The notes beneath the pieces are model-generated. The model worked only from the letters and a program-made list of their open reading frames with translations. It had not been told where the DNA came from and ran no database searches. DNA of 22,155 nucleotides from a virus. The position numbers and the translations under genes were made by a program. Of the stretch, positions 13,434 to 20,349 are shown piece by piece; position 1 is the first letter of the stretch, and each line of letters starts with the position of its first letter. The DNA is taken from IMG/VR virus record IMGVR_UViG_3300000101_000117, positions 5,232-27,386 of that record. One strand, written 5' to 3'.

Positions 13434-14193
13434 GTATGTGGCAGAATCAGGGCATTGGTACGACCAGGACGGGAACCCTGCTTATACGATTATTGGAGCT
13501 AACGGATCTGAGCGCAACACTACGCTTAGGGATGCCAGAAAGTTAAAGCTAGTACCTTCTGTTACTACAATACTTGGGGTCGCAGCCAAGCCAGCGCTAG
13601 AAAACTGGAAGGTTGACCAGGCAATATTAGCAGCCACTACTCTTGAGCAGCACAACAGCGAAACGCTTGAGGAATTTAGGTCAAGAATTAAATGGCAATC
13701 AAAGCAGGAGGGAAAGAAGGCTGCTGAGCGTGGCACTGAAATACACGCTCAGATTGAAAGTGGGTTTAAGGGTAAAAGTAAAAATGATGCGTACTGCGCA
13801 GTTCGTGATTACTTGGAGCTTATGTTTCCTGGCGAGACCTGGTTTGCTGAAGAGTCATTTACAAGCAATCTAGGATATGGCGGAAAAATGGATCTTCGCA
13901 GCGCAGCAGGCGTGTTTGTAGATTTTAAGACCAAAGACGGTCTTACAGAAAATTCTGATGGGTCTAAGTTAGTGTATGATGAGCATGGCATGCAGTTGTC
14001 TGCCTATGCTGCTGGCGCAAACTTTATTAACCCGGAAAGAATGTCGGTATTTATTGACCGAAAAGACCCAACTATAGTGTGTGGTTATGTTTGGCCACAA
14101 GAGTCCCATGAACGACATCTTGAGATGTTTAAACAATTGCTTTCATATTGGAAGCTAGTAAAAAAATACAATCCTAATGAGGAAGAAAAATGA
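13426..14193 (+). CDS. PD-(D/E)XK exonuclease (Cas4/RecB-like)
   Basis: A 255-residue nuclease that would trim double-strand ends to feed the annealase. From the ATG at 13426: VPSVTTILG at 43-51, GTEIHAQIE at 103-111 (His107), GKMDL at 153-157 (Asp156), VFVDFKTKDG at 163-172 (Asp166-x-Lys168), and QLSAYAAG at 190-197 (the QxxxYA motif of RecB-like nucleases). This ordered set supports an active fold. The start is taken at 13426, overlapping the Rad52 stop by 8 bp; an in-frame ATG at 13387 inside the Rad52 gene gives 13 extra residues with no family likeness. Confidence 0.88.
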   Translation: MNKYVAESGHWYDQDGNPAYTIIGANGSERNTTLRDARKLKLVPSVTTILGVAAKPALENWKVDQAILAATTLEQHNSETLEEFRSRIKWQSKQEGKKAAERGTEIHAQIESGFKGKSKNDAYCAVRDYLELMFPGETWFAEESFTSNLGYGGKMDLRSAAGVFVDFKTKDGLTENSDGSKLVYDEHGMQLSAYAAGANFINPERMSVFIDRKDPTIVCGYVWPQESHERHLEMFKQLLSYWKLVKKYNPNEEEK

Positions 14194-14579
14194 GCGTATC
14201 AATAACAGGTAAATTAAACCGAGCAGCTAACCAATTTCAAGCTGGCGACAGCACAGGCTTTGGCGTTAGATTAGGCGTAAAGTTTTACAACCGCGAAACT
14301 AAAGCCCAAGAGTACACTAATTACGAAGCTGTGATATTTGCCAGGGCAGGTAACCAGGCAGAGTTTTATACTGCAATGTTAGATGAAGGGTCTGTAGTTG
14401 AGATAAGCGGTTCTGGCTGTCAGATTAAGACTTTCCAGGGAAAGAATGGGCCTATAAATTCTATTGCAATACTTGACGCAAAGTTGGGTTATGTCGGTGC
14501 AGGAGCAACGCCACCACGAGCGCCAGCACAATCTCAGGCAACTGCGGATGTTAGCTTTGACGATGAGCTACCTTTTTAA
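14190..14579 (+). CDS. ssb: Single-stranded DNA-binding protein
   Basis: A 129-residue OB-fold protein: MSVSITGKLNRAANQF, later FGVRLGVKFYNRETKAQEY, YEAVIFARAGNQAEF, GSVVEISGSGCQIKTF and a Pro/Ala/Gln linker. The last six residues, DDELPF, are the acidic tip by which SSBs dock partner proteins. It protects single strands for replication and annealing. The ATG overlaps the nuclease stop (ATGA), so annealase, nuclease and SSB are one coupled cassette. Confidence 0.88.
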   Translation: MSVSITGKLNRAANQFQAGDSTGFGVRLGVKFYNRETKAQEYTNYEAVIFARAGNQAEFYTAMLDEGSVVEISGSGCQIKTFQGKNGPINSIAILDAKLGYVGAGATPPRAPAQSQATADVSFDDELPF

Positions 14580-14584
14580 CAATA

Positions 14585-14642
14585 CCAAGCGTCCTCGCGC
14601 TTAGTGGCAGGCTTGGCCCACCTGTGGTATGAAACGGGCCAC
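14585..14642 (+). terminator. Hairpin cluster after ssb, possible weak terminator
   Basis: The 176 bp between ssb and the 25-codon gene hold several inverted repeats: CCAAGC/GCTTGG (14585-14590 with 14611-14616), AAGCG/CGCTT inside it (14587-14602), and TGGCCC/GGGCCA (14614-14619 with 14636-14641). The last is followed by CACTTTTAG, a short U tract, so it may terminate weakly. The rest (14655-14755) is AT-rich with TATATAAT at 14687-14694 but no good -35; no gene is seen in it. Confidence 0.35.
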
Positions 14643-14755
14643 ACTTTTAGCGTGCAACGCATATCATATATGGTATAAAAGCCATGATATATAATGATTT
14701 CCACTCATAGGTAATATCAATTAAAATCGCGCCTTATTCAAGTAAGGGGTGTAAC

Positions 14756-14833
14756 GTGGTTTGGTATGGTATTACAGTGGTGCTGCTTGGGTTGGCAGCG
14801 ATAGCAAAAGAAGACCTAAAGAGAGACTCCTAA
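14756..14833 (+). CDS. 25-residue putative membrane peptide
   Basis: A GTG start at 14756 follows AAGGGG 6 bases upstream. The peptide is VWYGITVVLLGLAAIA followed by KEDLKRDS: one hydrophobic span of about 16 residues with a charged, soluble tail, the pattern of a single-pass membrane miniprotein. The TAA is in the loop of the terminator at 14824-14848, so the gene end and terminator are nested. It could be a small membrane protein or a leader peptide whose translation affects the terminator. No family recognised; too short for similarity arguments. Confidence 0.5.
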   Translation: MVWYGITVVLLGLAAIAKEDLKRDS

Positions 14834-14848
14834 CGGGGTCTTTTTTTT
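14824..14848 (+). terminator. Rho-independent terminator overlapping the 25-codon gene
   Basis: AGACTCC-TAAC-GGGGTCT followed by eight T in all (14841-14848). Seven pairs with one G-T wobble and a 4-base loop that contains the stop codon. It ends the recombination unit; the next promoter begins within or just after the T-run. Confidence 0.85.
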
Positions 14849-14880
14849 GCCCTAATTTCAGGTTGTGGTATAATCGGGGT
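14847..14880 (+). promoter_or_regulatory. Extended -10 promoter, TATAATCGG copy D, abutting a start codon
   Basis: Plus strand: TTGCCC (14847-14852), 16 bp, TGG-TATAAT (-10 at 14869-14874) then CGGGGT and the ATG at 14881. Of the four copies this has the best -35. Standard spacing puts the transcription start at about 14881, at the A of the ATG. It is the only plus-strand copy. Confidence 0.65.
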
Positions 14881-15165
14881 ATGAAGAAAAAAGATAGCAA
14901 GCTTACAAACGCAGGTGTTAGCGCTTACAATAAGCCAAAGCGCACCCCAGGCCACAAGACCAAAAGCCACGTTGTCGTGGCAAAAGAGAATGGTAAAACA
15001 AAGACTATTCGATTTGGTCAGCAGGGCGTATCTGGATCTCCTAAAACAAAAGGCGAATCAGATGCGGCAGCAGCAAGGCGCAAATCATTTAAAGCCCGGC
15101 ACAGTAGCAACATAGAAAAGGGCAAGATGTCAGCGGCTTATTGGTCTAATAAAACAAAATGGTAG
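14881..15165 (+). CDS. 94-residue very basic conserved phage protein (DUF6321-like)
   Basis: Lys/Arg-rich throughout. The segments NKPKRTPGHKTKSHVVVAKE, KTIRFGQQGVSGSPKTKGES and RRKSFKARHSSNIEKGKMSA then YWSNKTKW match, from memory, a conserved phage protein family (DUF6321) in which the ending K-x-F-x-x-R-H...GKMSxxYWxxKxKW is constant. Its role is unknown; strong positive charge suggests contact with DNA. An upstream in-frame start at 14761 would run through the terminator and promoter, so ATG 14881 is chosen. It has no separate ribosome-binding site, consistent with a leaderless message. Confidence 0.75.
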   Translation: MKKKDSKLTNAGVSAYNKPKRTPGHKTKSHVVVAKENGKTKTIRFGQQGVSGSPKTKGESDAAAARRKSFKARHSSNIEKGKMSAAYWSNKTKW

Positions 15166-15174
15166 GAGTAGATC

Positions 15175-15285
15175 ATGCCTAAAGTCGGCAAAAAGCATTA
15201 TCCGTACACAAAAGAAGGCCAGGCTGCCGCTAAAAAGGCTGCAAAAAAGTCAGGCAAAAAAGTAACTAAGAAAAAGAAATACTAA
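15175..15285 (+). CDS. 36-residue Lys/Ala-rich basic protein
   Basis: ATG 15175 has AGGAG 7 bases upstream. The peptide begins MPKVGKKHYPYTKEGQAAAK and continues with KKAAKKSGKKVTKKKKY: a short aromatic head and a histone-tail-like basic repeat. I know similar MPKVGxKxxPYTxxGxxAA peptides from other phages, near head genes; the role is not established, DNA contact being likely from charge. The TAA overlaps by 3 bp the stop of the M15 peptidase on the opposite strand, so transcripts converge here. Confidence 0.75.
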   Translation: MPKVGKKHYPYTKEGQAAAKKAAKKSGKKVTKKKKY

Positions 15286-15641
15286 TAGCACCATGACACT
15301 GGCGTGGTATCTCTAATATCCAGGTGAACAAAAGAACTGTGAACACCAATGCCACTAAAACCTAAAGCATATGCGTGACGCTGTATTTCATAGCGCTGAG
15401 AGCCGTTTAGAGCCCTTATGTCCGCAGCTATACCTTTGGTATGTGTTCCACCTCCATTTGGCTTAGAGCGCTCCAGGGAGTGATCTGGAGACCTATAACC
15501 GCTGGTGACTATAAGAGGAAACCCGCAAGCTTCTCGCAAGCTGTCTAATTTGCGCAAAAACCCCATATCCATTTTGTTTTCACCAGTTTGCTGGCAATCA
15601 AAATCCGATAGTTTGAAATACTTTAAGGTTTCTTCGGCCAT
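15282..15641 (-). CDS. Peptidase M15-type cell-wall peptidase (endolysin-like)
   Basis: A 119-residue peptidase of the M15A type (D-Ala-D-Ala carboxypeptidase or endopeptidase fold). Core segments: VTSGYRSPDH at 45-54, GGGTHTKGIAADI at 63-75 (zinc ligands His67 and Asp74), and SFVHLDIRD at 103-111 (His106). All three zinc ligands are present, so it should be active on peptidoglycan stems, at lysis or during DNA entry. No signal peptide or membrane helix is seen, so export would need a holin, not visible here. The ATG at 15641 shares one base with the stop of the previous gene (TAATG). Confidence 0.9.
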   Translation of the reverse strand: MAEETLKYFKLSDFDCQQTGENKMDMGFLRKLDSLREACGFPLIVTSGYRSPDHSLERSKPNGGGTHTKGIAADIRALNGSQRYEIQRHAYALGFSGIGVHSSFVHLDIRDTTPVSWCY

Positions 15642-15937
15642 TAGAATTTCCCATCCCACACTCGAAATTTATCAAAGTCGCCAGACATCATCTTTTTGCG
15701 AATAATGTCTTTTCTCGCGTCATTGTCATCTAAAGCAACGCCTGCTTCCTTCATCCACTCGGTAACCATAAACATAGGAATGCGCCCTACTAGCCTGTTC
15801 TCGCCAGTAACGCCTGCGCCAGAGTCTCGAATGATCTTGTTCTGCTCTAGAATAGGGTTTACGTCATACTGTCGCTGAATGGTAAATTTATTGCCATCAC
15901 TGTGATAGTGAACTTTTTCTTTAAACTTGTCGTCCAT
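15641..15937 (-). CDS. 98-residue protein after the capsid gene, unknown
   Basis: Starts at ATG 15937 with GGAG 6 bases upstream (an in-frame ATG at 15949 overlaps the terminator U-run). Polar and basic, with FTIQRQYDVNPILEQNKIIR at about 18-37, GRIPMFMVTEWMKEAGV in the middle and KFRVWDGKF at the end. Position between capsid and peptidase suggests a structural or assembly role; no family is named with confidence. Expression follows read-through of the terminator at 15950-15974 or a promoter not seen. Confidence 0.65.
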   Translation of the reverse strand: MDDKFKEKVHYHSDGNKFTIQRQYDVNPILEQNKIIRDSGAGVTGENRLVGRIPMFMVTEWMKEAGVALDDNDARKDIIRKKMMSGDFDKFRVWDGKF

Positions 15938-15949
15938 CGTAATCTCCAT

Positions 15950-15974
15950 AAAAAAAGGAGGGCCGAAGCCCCCC
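15950..15974 (-). terminator. Strong terminator with UUCG loop after the major capsid gene
   Basis: Minus-strand RNA GGGGGGC-UUCG-GCCCUCC followed by seven U, seven pairs with one G-U, and a tetraloop. It stands 24 bp after the capsid stop and just before the next gene, so it should set capsid mRNA levels apart from the downstream genes. It is the third CUUCGG-type fold in the window. Confidence 0.9.
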
Positions 15975-15998
15975 TTAATGTTACCACTTACTACAAAT

Positions 15999-16961
15999 TT
16001 AGCTAGTAGTTAAGTCAGCTACGATACCACTTGCAGCTTCGTTCTTAGATACAAGAGTAAGCTCAGTAAGAATCTGACGCTTAGTTGAATCGCCAGTCTT
16101 GGCCAATGCAACACTCTTGGTTGGACGCAGGATAGCAGCACAGAACATATCGTTCTGAAGGATGTAAACATCACGCGAACGGTTCTCACGGCTAGGCATG
16201 AACTCTACAGTACCCCAAGGAGTAACATAAACGTCCAGAGACTTAACCACTTTGCTGTCGCCAGCCTGAACAGTAGAGCGCTGGTTGTTGTTACCAGTAA
16301 AGCCCAGAGCCTTGTTCATCTGGAAAGGAGACAGATAAACACGATCAGGATCGCCACCGTTAGTCCAAATTGATTCCATTACAGAGTCAAACTTAGCTTG
16401 GTCAAATACGCGCTGAGTACCGTCAGTACGAGTAGTTGATCCTGCTGGGTTACCTGCGTTTTGAACAGGGTCAGCACCACCAGTGCCTTTGCTTGAGTTA
16501 GTTGCCAACCAAGCGCCAAGACCGGCAAGTTTACGGGCAACAGTAGCGGAGCCAGAAACGCGAGCCTGGTTTTCAAACAAAGCTTTTTCAATATCAAGCT
16601 TCTGTTGGCGAGCTTCTTTCAGCATTTGGTAAGCCATTTCCTGCTTACGGCCTGCTTTTAGTACGCCATCTTCAGTGTCAGCAATAGTAACAGCGTTCTT
16701 GAAGATTTGAGTGTAGTTACCCAGGCGAACAGTTGGAGATACAACATCAGCAGTAGTATCGCCGCCCTCAACGTGGGCATTTACAGCGGAGCTGCGCAAG
16801 GAATCAGTCTGCCATTCGTGCAGAGTGTTAGTTGCTTTGGTTTTCTTACAAGCGGTATAAAACGGGGTATCATCAGGAGTTACGGAGTAGATGATGTCGC
16901 TTAGGTCTTCACGGATACCGACCGAGTCATATGTGTCAAAAGTATTAGTAGGCTGTGCCAT
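15999..16961 (-). CDS. Major capsid protein (SU10-like)
   Basis: A 320-residue capsid subunit. The N-terminus NTFDTYDSVGIREDLSDIIY and SVTPDDTPFYTACKKTKATN, a middle FDQAKFDSVMESIWTNGGDP, then YLSPFQMNKALGF and a C-terminal region VKSLDVYVTPWGTVEFMPSR fit the SU10 major-head-protein family (HK97-like fold). Length is typical. AAGGA lies upstream of the ATG at 16961. It follows the scaffold by 11 bp and is closed by its own terminator, as expected of the most abundant virion protein. Confidence 0.93.
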   Translation of the reverse strand: MAQPTNTFDTYDSVGIREDLSDIIYSVTPDDTPFYTACKKTKATNTLHEWQTDSLRSSAVNAHVEGGDTTADVVSPTVRLGNYTQIFKNAVTIADTEDGVLKAGRKQEMAYQMLKEARQQKLDIEKALFENQARVSGSATVARKLAGLGAWLATNSSKGTGGADPVQNAGNPAGSTTRTDGTQRVFDQAKFDSVMESIWTNGGDPDRVYLSPFQMNKALGFTGNNNQRSTVQAGDSKVVKSLDVYVTPWGTVEFMPSRENRSRDVYILQNDMFCAAILRPTKSVALAKTGDSTKRQILTELTLVSKNEAASGIVADLTTS

Positions 16962-16972
16962 TTTAAAATTCC

Positions 16973-18016
16973 TTAATCAATTAATAAAGCTATGGCGTCC
17001 TCAACGGAGCCAGTGCGGGATAAAGTTTGCTTTGCCTTTTTGCGCTTAGCATTGTTGCTTCCGGTTTGCTTAGATCCAGACTTAACGGGGCGCTTTCTGC
17101 GCTTTGCCGGGTCAGCTTTTTCTTCAGCAGCCTTCTTGCCTTTTAATAACTCTTGATATTTCATAGCGTCACTTAATACCCTAATGGCTCTATGATCCAT
17201 AACCTGAGATATTTCATCGGCAGCGTATCCATAAACAGATTCACCCACGGTAACCAATTGCTCTCGTAATGCTTGAGCTTTGGTTTGGTCAGCAAATTCT
17301 GGCATCGCCTTTTGGAGATTGGCCAATTCATGCTGCAAGTAAGCTTTCTGAGCCGCTTGAGTCGCTTGAGTTTGTTGTTGATTAACAGCTTCCATCTGTT
17401 GCATTTGATTCTGATAAGAACCTAACGCTTCGTCATATTTTAGTTTTGCATCCATATAACCGATTGGATCTGTTTCAAACAACTCTCTTCCTGGCTCAAT
17501 TGGCGCAGTAGCTAACTGCCCGTTCTTTGCCTGTTCGTATACTTGTGCAATTTGCTGTCGCTCATGCAACAGGGCGCTATAGACCTGCTCAGCCATTTTC
17601 TTGGCTTCAGAGGCTTCCTGCATTCCCTTTTGGATGTACTTTTGCCCACTGTATCCTTGCTTCAATTCATCAAGGGTAACAACTGTATTCTTGCCATCAA
17701 CTTTGACGGTGAATGACTGTTGCTCTTGTTTGTCTTCGGCTATTTCAGTGTCTTCGTCATCCTCATCGGACGTTCCATCTTCCTCATCTGATTCTTCTGA
17801 CTCTTCATCGTCATCATCACCAGGTTGCTCGCTGTCAACATCCTCAGAATCTTCCTCTTCCTCATCTGGAGTGGCGGGCTCAAGCTCAGACTCAATTTCT
17901 GTCTCATCTTGAAGCGCTTCCGATTCGGAATTGGTCTCCTCTTCTGGTTGTAGCATTGATGCAATGGCTCCCTCAATAGAGCCGTCTGTGCTGCCTAAAG
18001 TTTCAGTCGTTTCCAC
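16973..18016 (-). CDS. Capsid scaffolding protein
   Basis: A 347-residue scaffold that shapes the prohead and is later lost. The first ~100 residues are low-complexity Asp/Glu/Ser (for example EEDSEDVDSEQPGDDDDEES), then a KVDGKNTVVTLDELKQGYSG segment, long Gln/Ala-rich coiled-coil-like helices (about 130-260, with QQMEAVNQQQTQATQAAQKA), and a basic C-terminus (KADPAKRRKRPVKSGSKQTG) of the kind that binds coat protein. Acidic head, helical body and basic tail are classic for scaffolds, and it lies directly upstream of the capsid gene. Starts at GTG 18016 (AGGAA upstream), overlapping the 86-residue gene by 22 bp. Confidence 0.85.
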   Translation of the reverse strand: METTETLGSTDGSIEGAIASMLQPEEETNSESEALQDETEIESELEPATPDEEEEDSEDVDSEQPGDDDDEESEESDEEDGTSDEDDEDTEIAEDKQEQQSFTVKVDGKNTVVTLDELKQGYSGQKYIQKGMQEASEAKKMAEQVYSALLHERQQIAQVYEQAKNGQLATAPIEPGRELFETDPIGYMDAKLKYDEALGSYQNQMQQMEAVNQQQTQATQAAQKAYLQHELANLQKAMPEFADQTKAQALREQLVTVGESVYGYAADEISQVMDHRAIRVLSDAMKYQELLKGKKAAEEKADPAKRRKRPVKSGSKQTGSNNAKRKKAKQTLSRTGSVEDAIALLID

Positions 18017-18255
18017 GGTGCTGTTTCCTTCTGCTTTTTGTCGTAGATCGCCTCGTCTGTAAATACAGTTTGGAATTGATCTTCAATCAAATTAAGCGCC
18101 CTGATTATATCATGGGCGCCTTTAATAGTCTCTATTTGAGACTGGCTGTTCAGGAAGACAGCGGACTGCCTATCCCGAATAATTTGCAAGATTTCCTGAA
18201 AGGTTTCATCTCGACTTAAATTTCTGGCTAATGCAGCCTTATCTTTTATATTCAA
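17995..18255 (-). CDS. 86-residue protein between portal and scaffold, unknown
   Basis: A helical protein with a TTG start that overlaps the portal TGA as TTGA; no ATG alternative is near. Segments DETFQEILQIIRDRQSAVFL, SQIETIKGAHDIIRALNLIE and FTDEAIYDKKQ look like a small helical bundle of the kind often coded beside phage portals. A chaperone or minor head role is possible. The non-ATG start and weak ribosome-binding site imply translation depends on the portal gene. Confidence 0.65.
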   Translation of the reverse strand: MNIKDKAALARNLSRDETFQEILQIIRDRQSAVFLNSQSQIETIKGAHDIIRALNLIEDQFQTVFTDEAIYDKKQKETAPWKRLKL

Positions 18256-20348
18256 AATCGACCGCCGGTTACAGCTTGAACCGGAGTGCTGTCTGGGTAT
18301 CTAGGCGCAGCTTGCTCAGCTTTAATTCTTGCAGTGTCTACTGCTGTGCCGTACTTACCTAGTATCTCAGCCGCATCAACCAGTAAGTCTTGATCCATCT
18401 GGTCGCGCTCGCGGTCATCGTTGGCAATAGCTTTCTGTGCGTCAATTTGCAACTTAGCCATATCAGTAGTCGCCTTAGATTGAGCTTTAATCTGCTCAGC
18501 CTGGACATATGCTTCTGGCTGCGTAAGCTGCTTCTGACCTTGTTGCTGCTGTTGTTGCTGTTGTTGAATCTGCTGTTCAATCTGCATATCCATAGGCATA
18601 AAGTATCGCTCGGCATTGGTAAGACCATTTATGGCTAGCATATCGGACAAAGTGTTTCTTATTTGCGTCATTCCAACCAAACCGTTTCCTATACCATACG
18701 TTTGAAATACCTGCATTTGAACTTGCAGTGCCTGCTGTAAAGCAGCCATTTTTTCACCATCTTTACCCGTTCCAAGACCGACATTAATTCTAACGTCCAT
18801 AGCCTTGTCCCACGACCTGGGATCTATAGGCTCATATTGGCCGCCAGTAACGCGCATAATTGTGGCTTCGTCACAGTTCTCAACAACAAGTTTAAGCATC
18901 AATCTGAACAACTGAGTCATTCCGCCTTCTGCAAGGTTTCTGGCCATGATCTCAATTTGATCATCTCCACCTTGCCTGGCAGCCATAATAGCTGTTGCTG
19001 TGCTTGCCTGAAGTACGTCAGGGTCTAGACCCATACTGGCCTTTGATATTCCGACTTTGTTTTGTATCTCTTGATCGTAATATTGAATAGCAGTTAAAGT
19101 TTGCCCTGCGACAAAAGGAATTGTCTGTGGAGTAATTGCACCAGCTTGCTTAGTACGGATGATGCCGCCAATTTCGTTATTCAGCAGGTCGTCAATGTTA
19201 ACTTGACCATCAATAACTTCTGTACGAGGGTTGTTAGTGAGGGCAATGTTATCAAGTACGCCTCTAAGCAATGCTGTGGCACTGTCCTGGTCGTTAAGTA
19301 TCAAGTCTGCAACAGAGTTACCGTAGAACGTGTGCGGCTCAGGATCGACCTCAAAGACTGCAAATGGCAAATGGCCCCAAAGCTCCATGCCGAGCATGTG
19401 GTAATTATCTCCACCCATAGTCAGCTTGTACATTTGGGGAATGCCAGTACCGTCAACGTCCATCTTCATGTAGCACTCGGTAATCATAACCAGGCGCATG
19501 CTAGGGTCAGCGTCATCGTTGTCGTTGTAGTTGTCCATGTAACCTGTGCGCTCAAACTCTTCCATATCAGAGAAGGTAGAAGATTGCGAAGAATCTCCAA
19601 GCTCTGCTACTTCATCAAAGTCAAAGCCCATCTCAACCAAGTCGCCAACGCGCATGTCTGTTCTGTGGCATACAGCGTAAGCGTCTTCCAGCGATTTAGC
19701 ATTTGAATCAACAAAAAACTCTTCTGGCGGGACGCTTTCAAGCTTTAGGCTGCCCATCTCCTTGGTACGCATAATCTTTAAATCGTGCCGTGGAGACTCA
19801 ACCTCAAGCCCCATCTGGTCCAACTCAATCTCAATGCGCGTAGTATGCTCTATAACTTCAACACCCTCGTCATTTACAATAGCAGTAAATTCCATATCGT
19901 TAAGGTTATCAAAGGTGTAAGTCTCTGCTTCTTCTGAAGTATCCCAGTAAGACTTAATAATACCGTTCTTCTTCAGTAGGGCATCGTGTATGGCGTCATA
20001 CAGCACTCTGTAGCCATTTAACTCGTTAAACTTGTAGTTGACGTACTTGGTAGCTTGCTCAGCAAATGGGACATCCTGGGGCTTCTCAGGGATATACTCG
20101 ACAGCCCGGTCAGTTTGCAGGAACACTCTCATCAGGCTGGGCTTAATAGCTCGAATTGCATCACGCACTTTTGTAGATACAACGCTGGATCGGCCCTCTT
20201 CTTGGCCAATGTCTACGTTACCCTCGTAATAGCGTTGCGACTTCAATCGGCTAAAAGCAACCTCAGACTCTACAAAATCAACACAGTCTTCAATAGCGCT
20301 TCGAGCAATGTTCTGGATCTCATCTTTCTCTAAAGGCTTTAATTCCAC
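18252..20348 (-). CDS. Portal protein (SU10-like)
   Basis: A 698-residue portal subunit, the dodecameric gate for DNA at the head vertex. Recognisable parts: an N-terminal helical lead (PLEKDEIQNIARSAIEDCVD), SSVVSTKVRDAIRAIKPSLM, then MRVFLQTDRAVEYIPEKP, QATKYVNYKFNELNGY and KKNGIIKSYWD, all typical of large podophage portals; further on, WGHLPFAVFEVDPEPHTFYG, GNSVADLILNDQ and the C-terminal QQ-rich tail. The start is taken as GTG 20348: AGGAGAG lies upstream, 2 bases follow the previous stop, and an in-frame GTG at 20390 lies inside the previous gene. The end overlaps the next gene by 4 bases. A run of nine Gln is at 18566-18540. Confidence 0.92.
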   Translation of the reverse strand: MELKPLEKDEIQNIARSAIEDCVDFVESEVAFSRLKSQRYYEGNVDIGQEEGRSSVVSTKVRDAIRAIKPSLMRVFLQTDRAVEYIPEKPQDVPFAEQATKYVNYKFNELNGYRVLYDAIHDALLKKNGIIKSYWDTSEEAETYTFDNLNDMEFTAIVNDEGVEVIEHTTRIEIELDQMGLEVESPRHDLKIMRTKEMGSLKLESVPPEEFFVDSNAKSLEDAYAVCHRTDMRVGDLVEMGFDFDEVAELGDSSQSSTFSDMEEFERTGYMDNYNDNDDADPSMRLVMITECYMKMDVDGTGIPQMYKLTMGGDNYHMLGMELWGHLPFAVFEVDPEPHTFYGNSVADLILNDQDSATALLRGVLDNIALTNNPRTEVIDGQVNIDDLLNNEIGGIIRTKQAGAITPQTIPFVAGQTLTAIQYYDQEIQNKVGISKASMGLDPDVLQASTATAIMAARQGGDDQIEIMARNLAEGGMTQLFRLMLKLVVENCDEATIMRVTGGQYEPIDPRSWDKAMDVRINVGLGTGKDGEKMAALQQALQVQMQVFQTYGIGNGLVGMTQIRNTLSDMLAINGLTNAERYFMPMDMQIEQQIQQQQQQQQQGQKQLTQPEAYVQAEQIKAQSKATTDMAKLQIDAQKAIANDDRERDQMDQDLLVDAAEILGKYGTAVDTARIKAEQAAPRYPDSTPVQAVTGGRF
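18540..18566 (-). repeat. Nine-glutamine CAG/CAA tract in the portal C-terminus
   Basis: The coding strand holds nine CAR codons in a row (CAA and CAG mixed) inside a longer Gln-rich stretch near Ile-Glu-Gln-Gln-Ile. Mixed codons argue for a protein-level run rather than simple slippage, but such tracts can change length. Confidence 0.9.
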
Positions 20349-20349
20349 G

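Noticed and set aside
14680-14700. Promoter at TATATAATG upstream of the 25-codon gene
   Set aside because: No -35 box 16-18 bp upstream and no TGn extension in the right place; AT-rich context makes chance matches likely.
17601-17979. Ser- and His-rich plus-strand frames opposite the scaffold gene
   Set aside because: They mirror the Asp/Glu/Ser low-complexity coding sequence of the scaffold.
18100-18118. TGATATAATCAGG on the minus strand, resembling the TATAATCGG promoters
   Set aside because: It lies inside the 86-residue gene, lacks the CGG, and no gene start follows at a suitable distance.
19101-19706. A 201-codon plus-strand frame opposite the portal gene
   Set aside because: It is antisense to a strongly recognised portal gene, and its composition (Val/His/Cys-rich) is what the reverse of that coding sequence gives.
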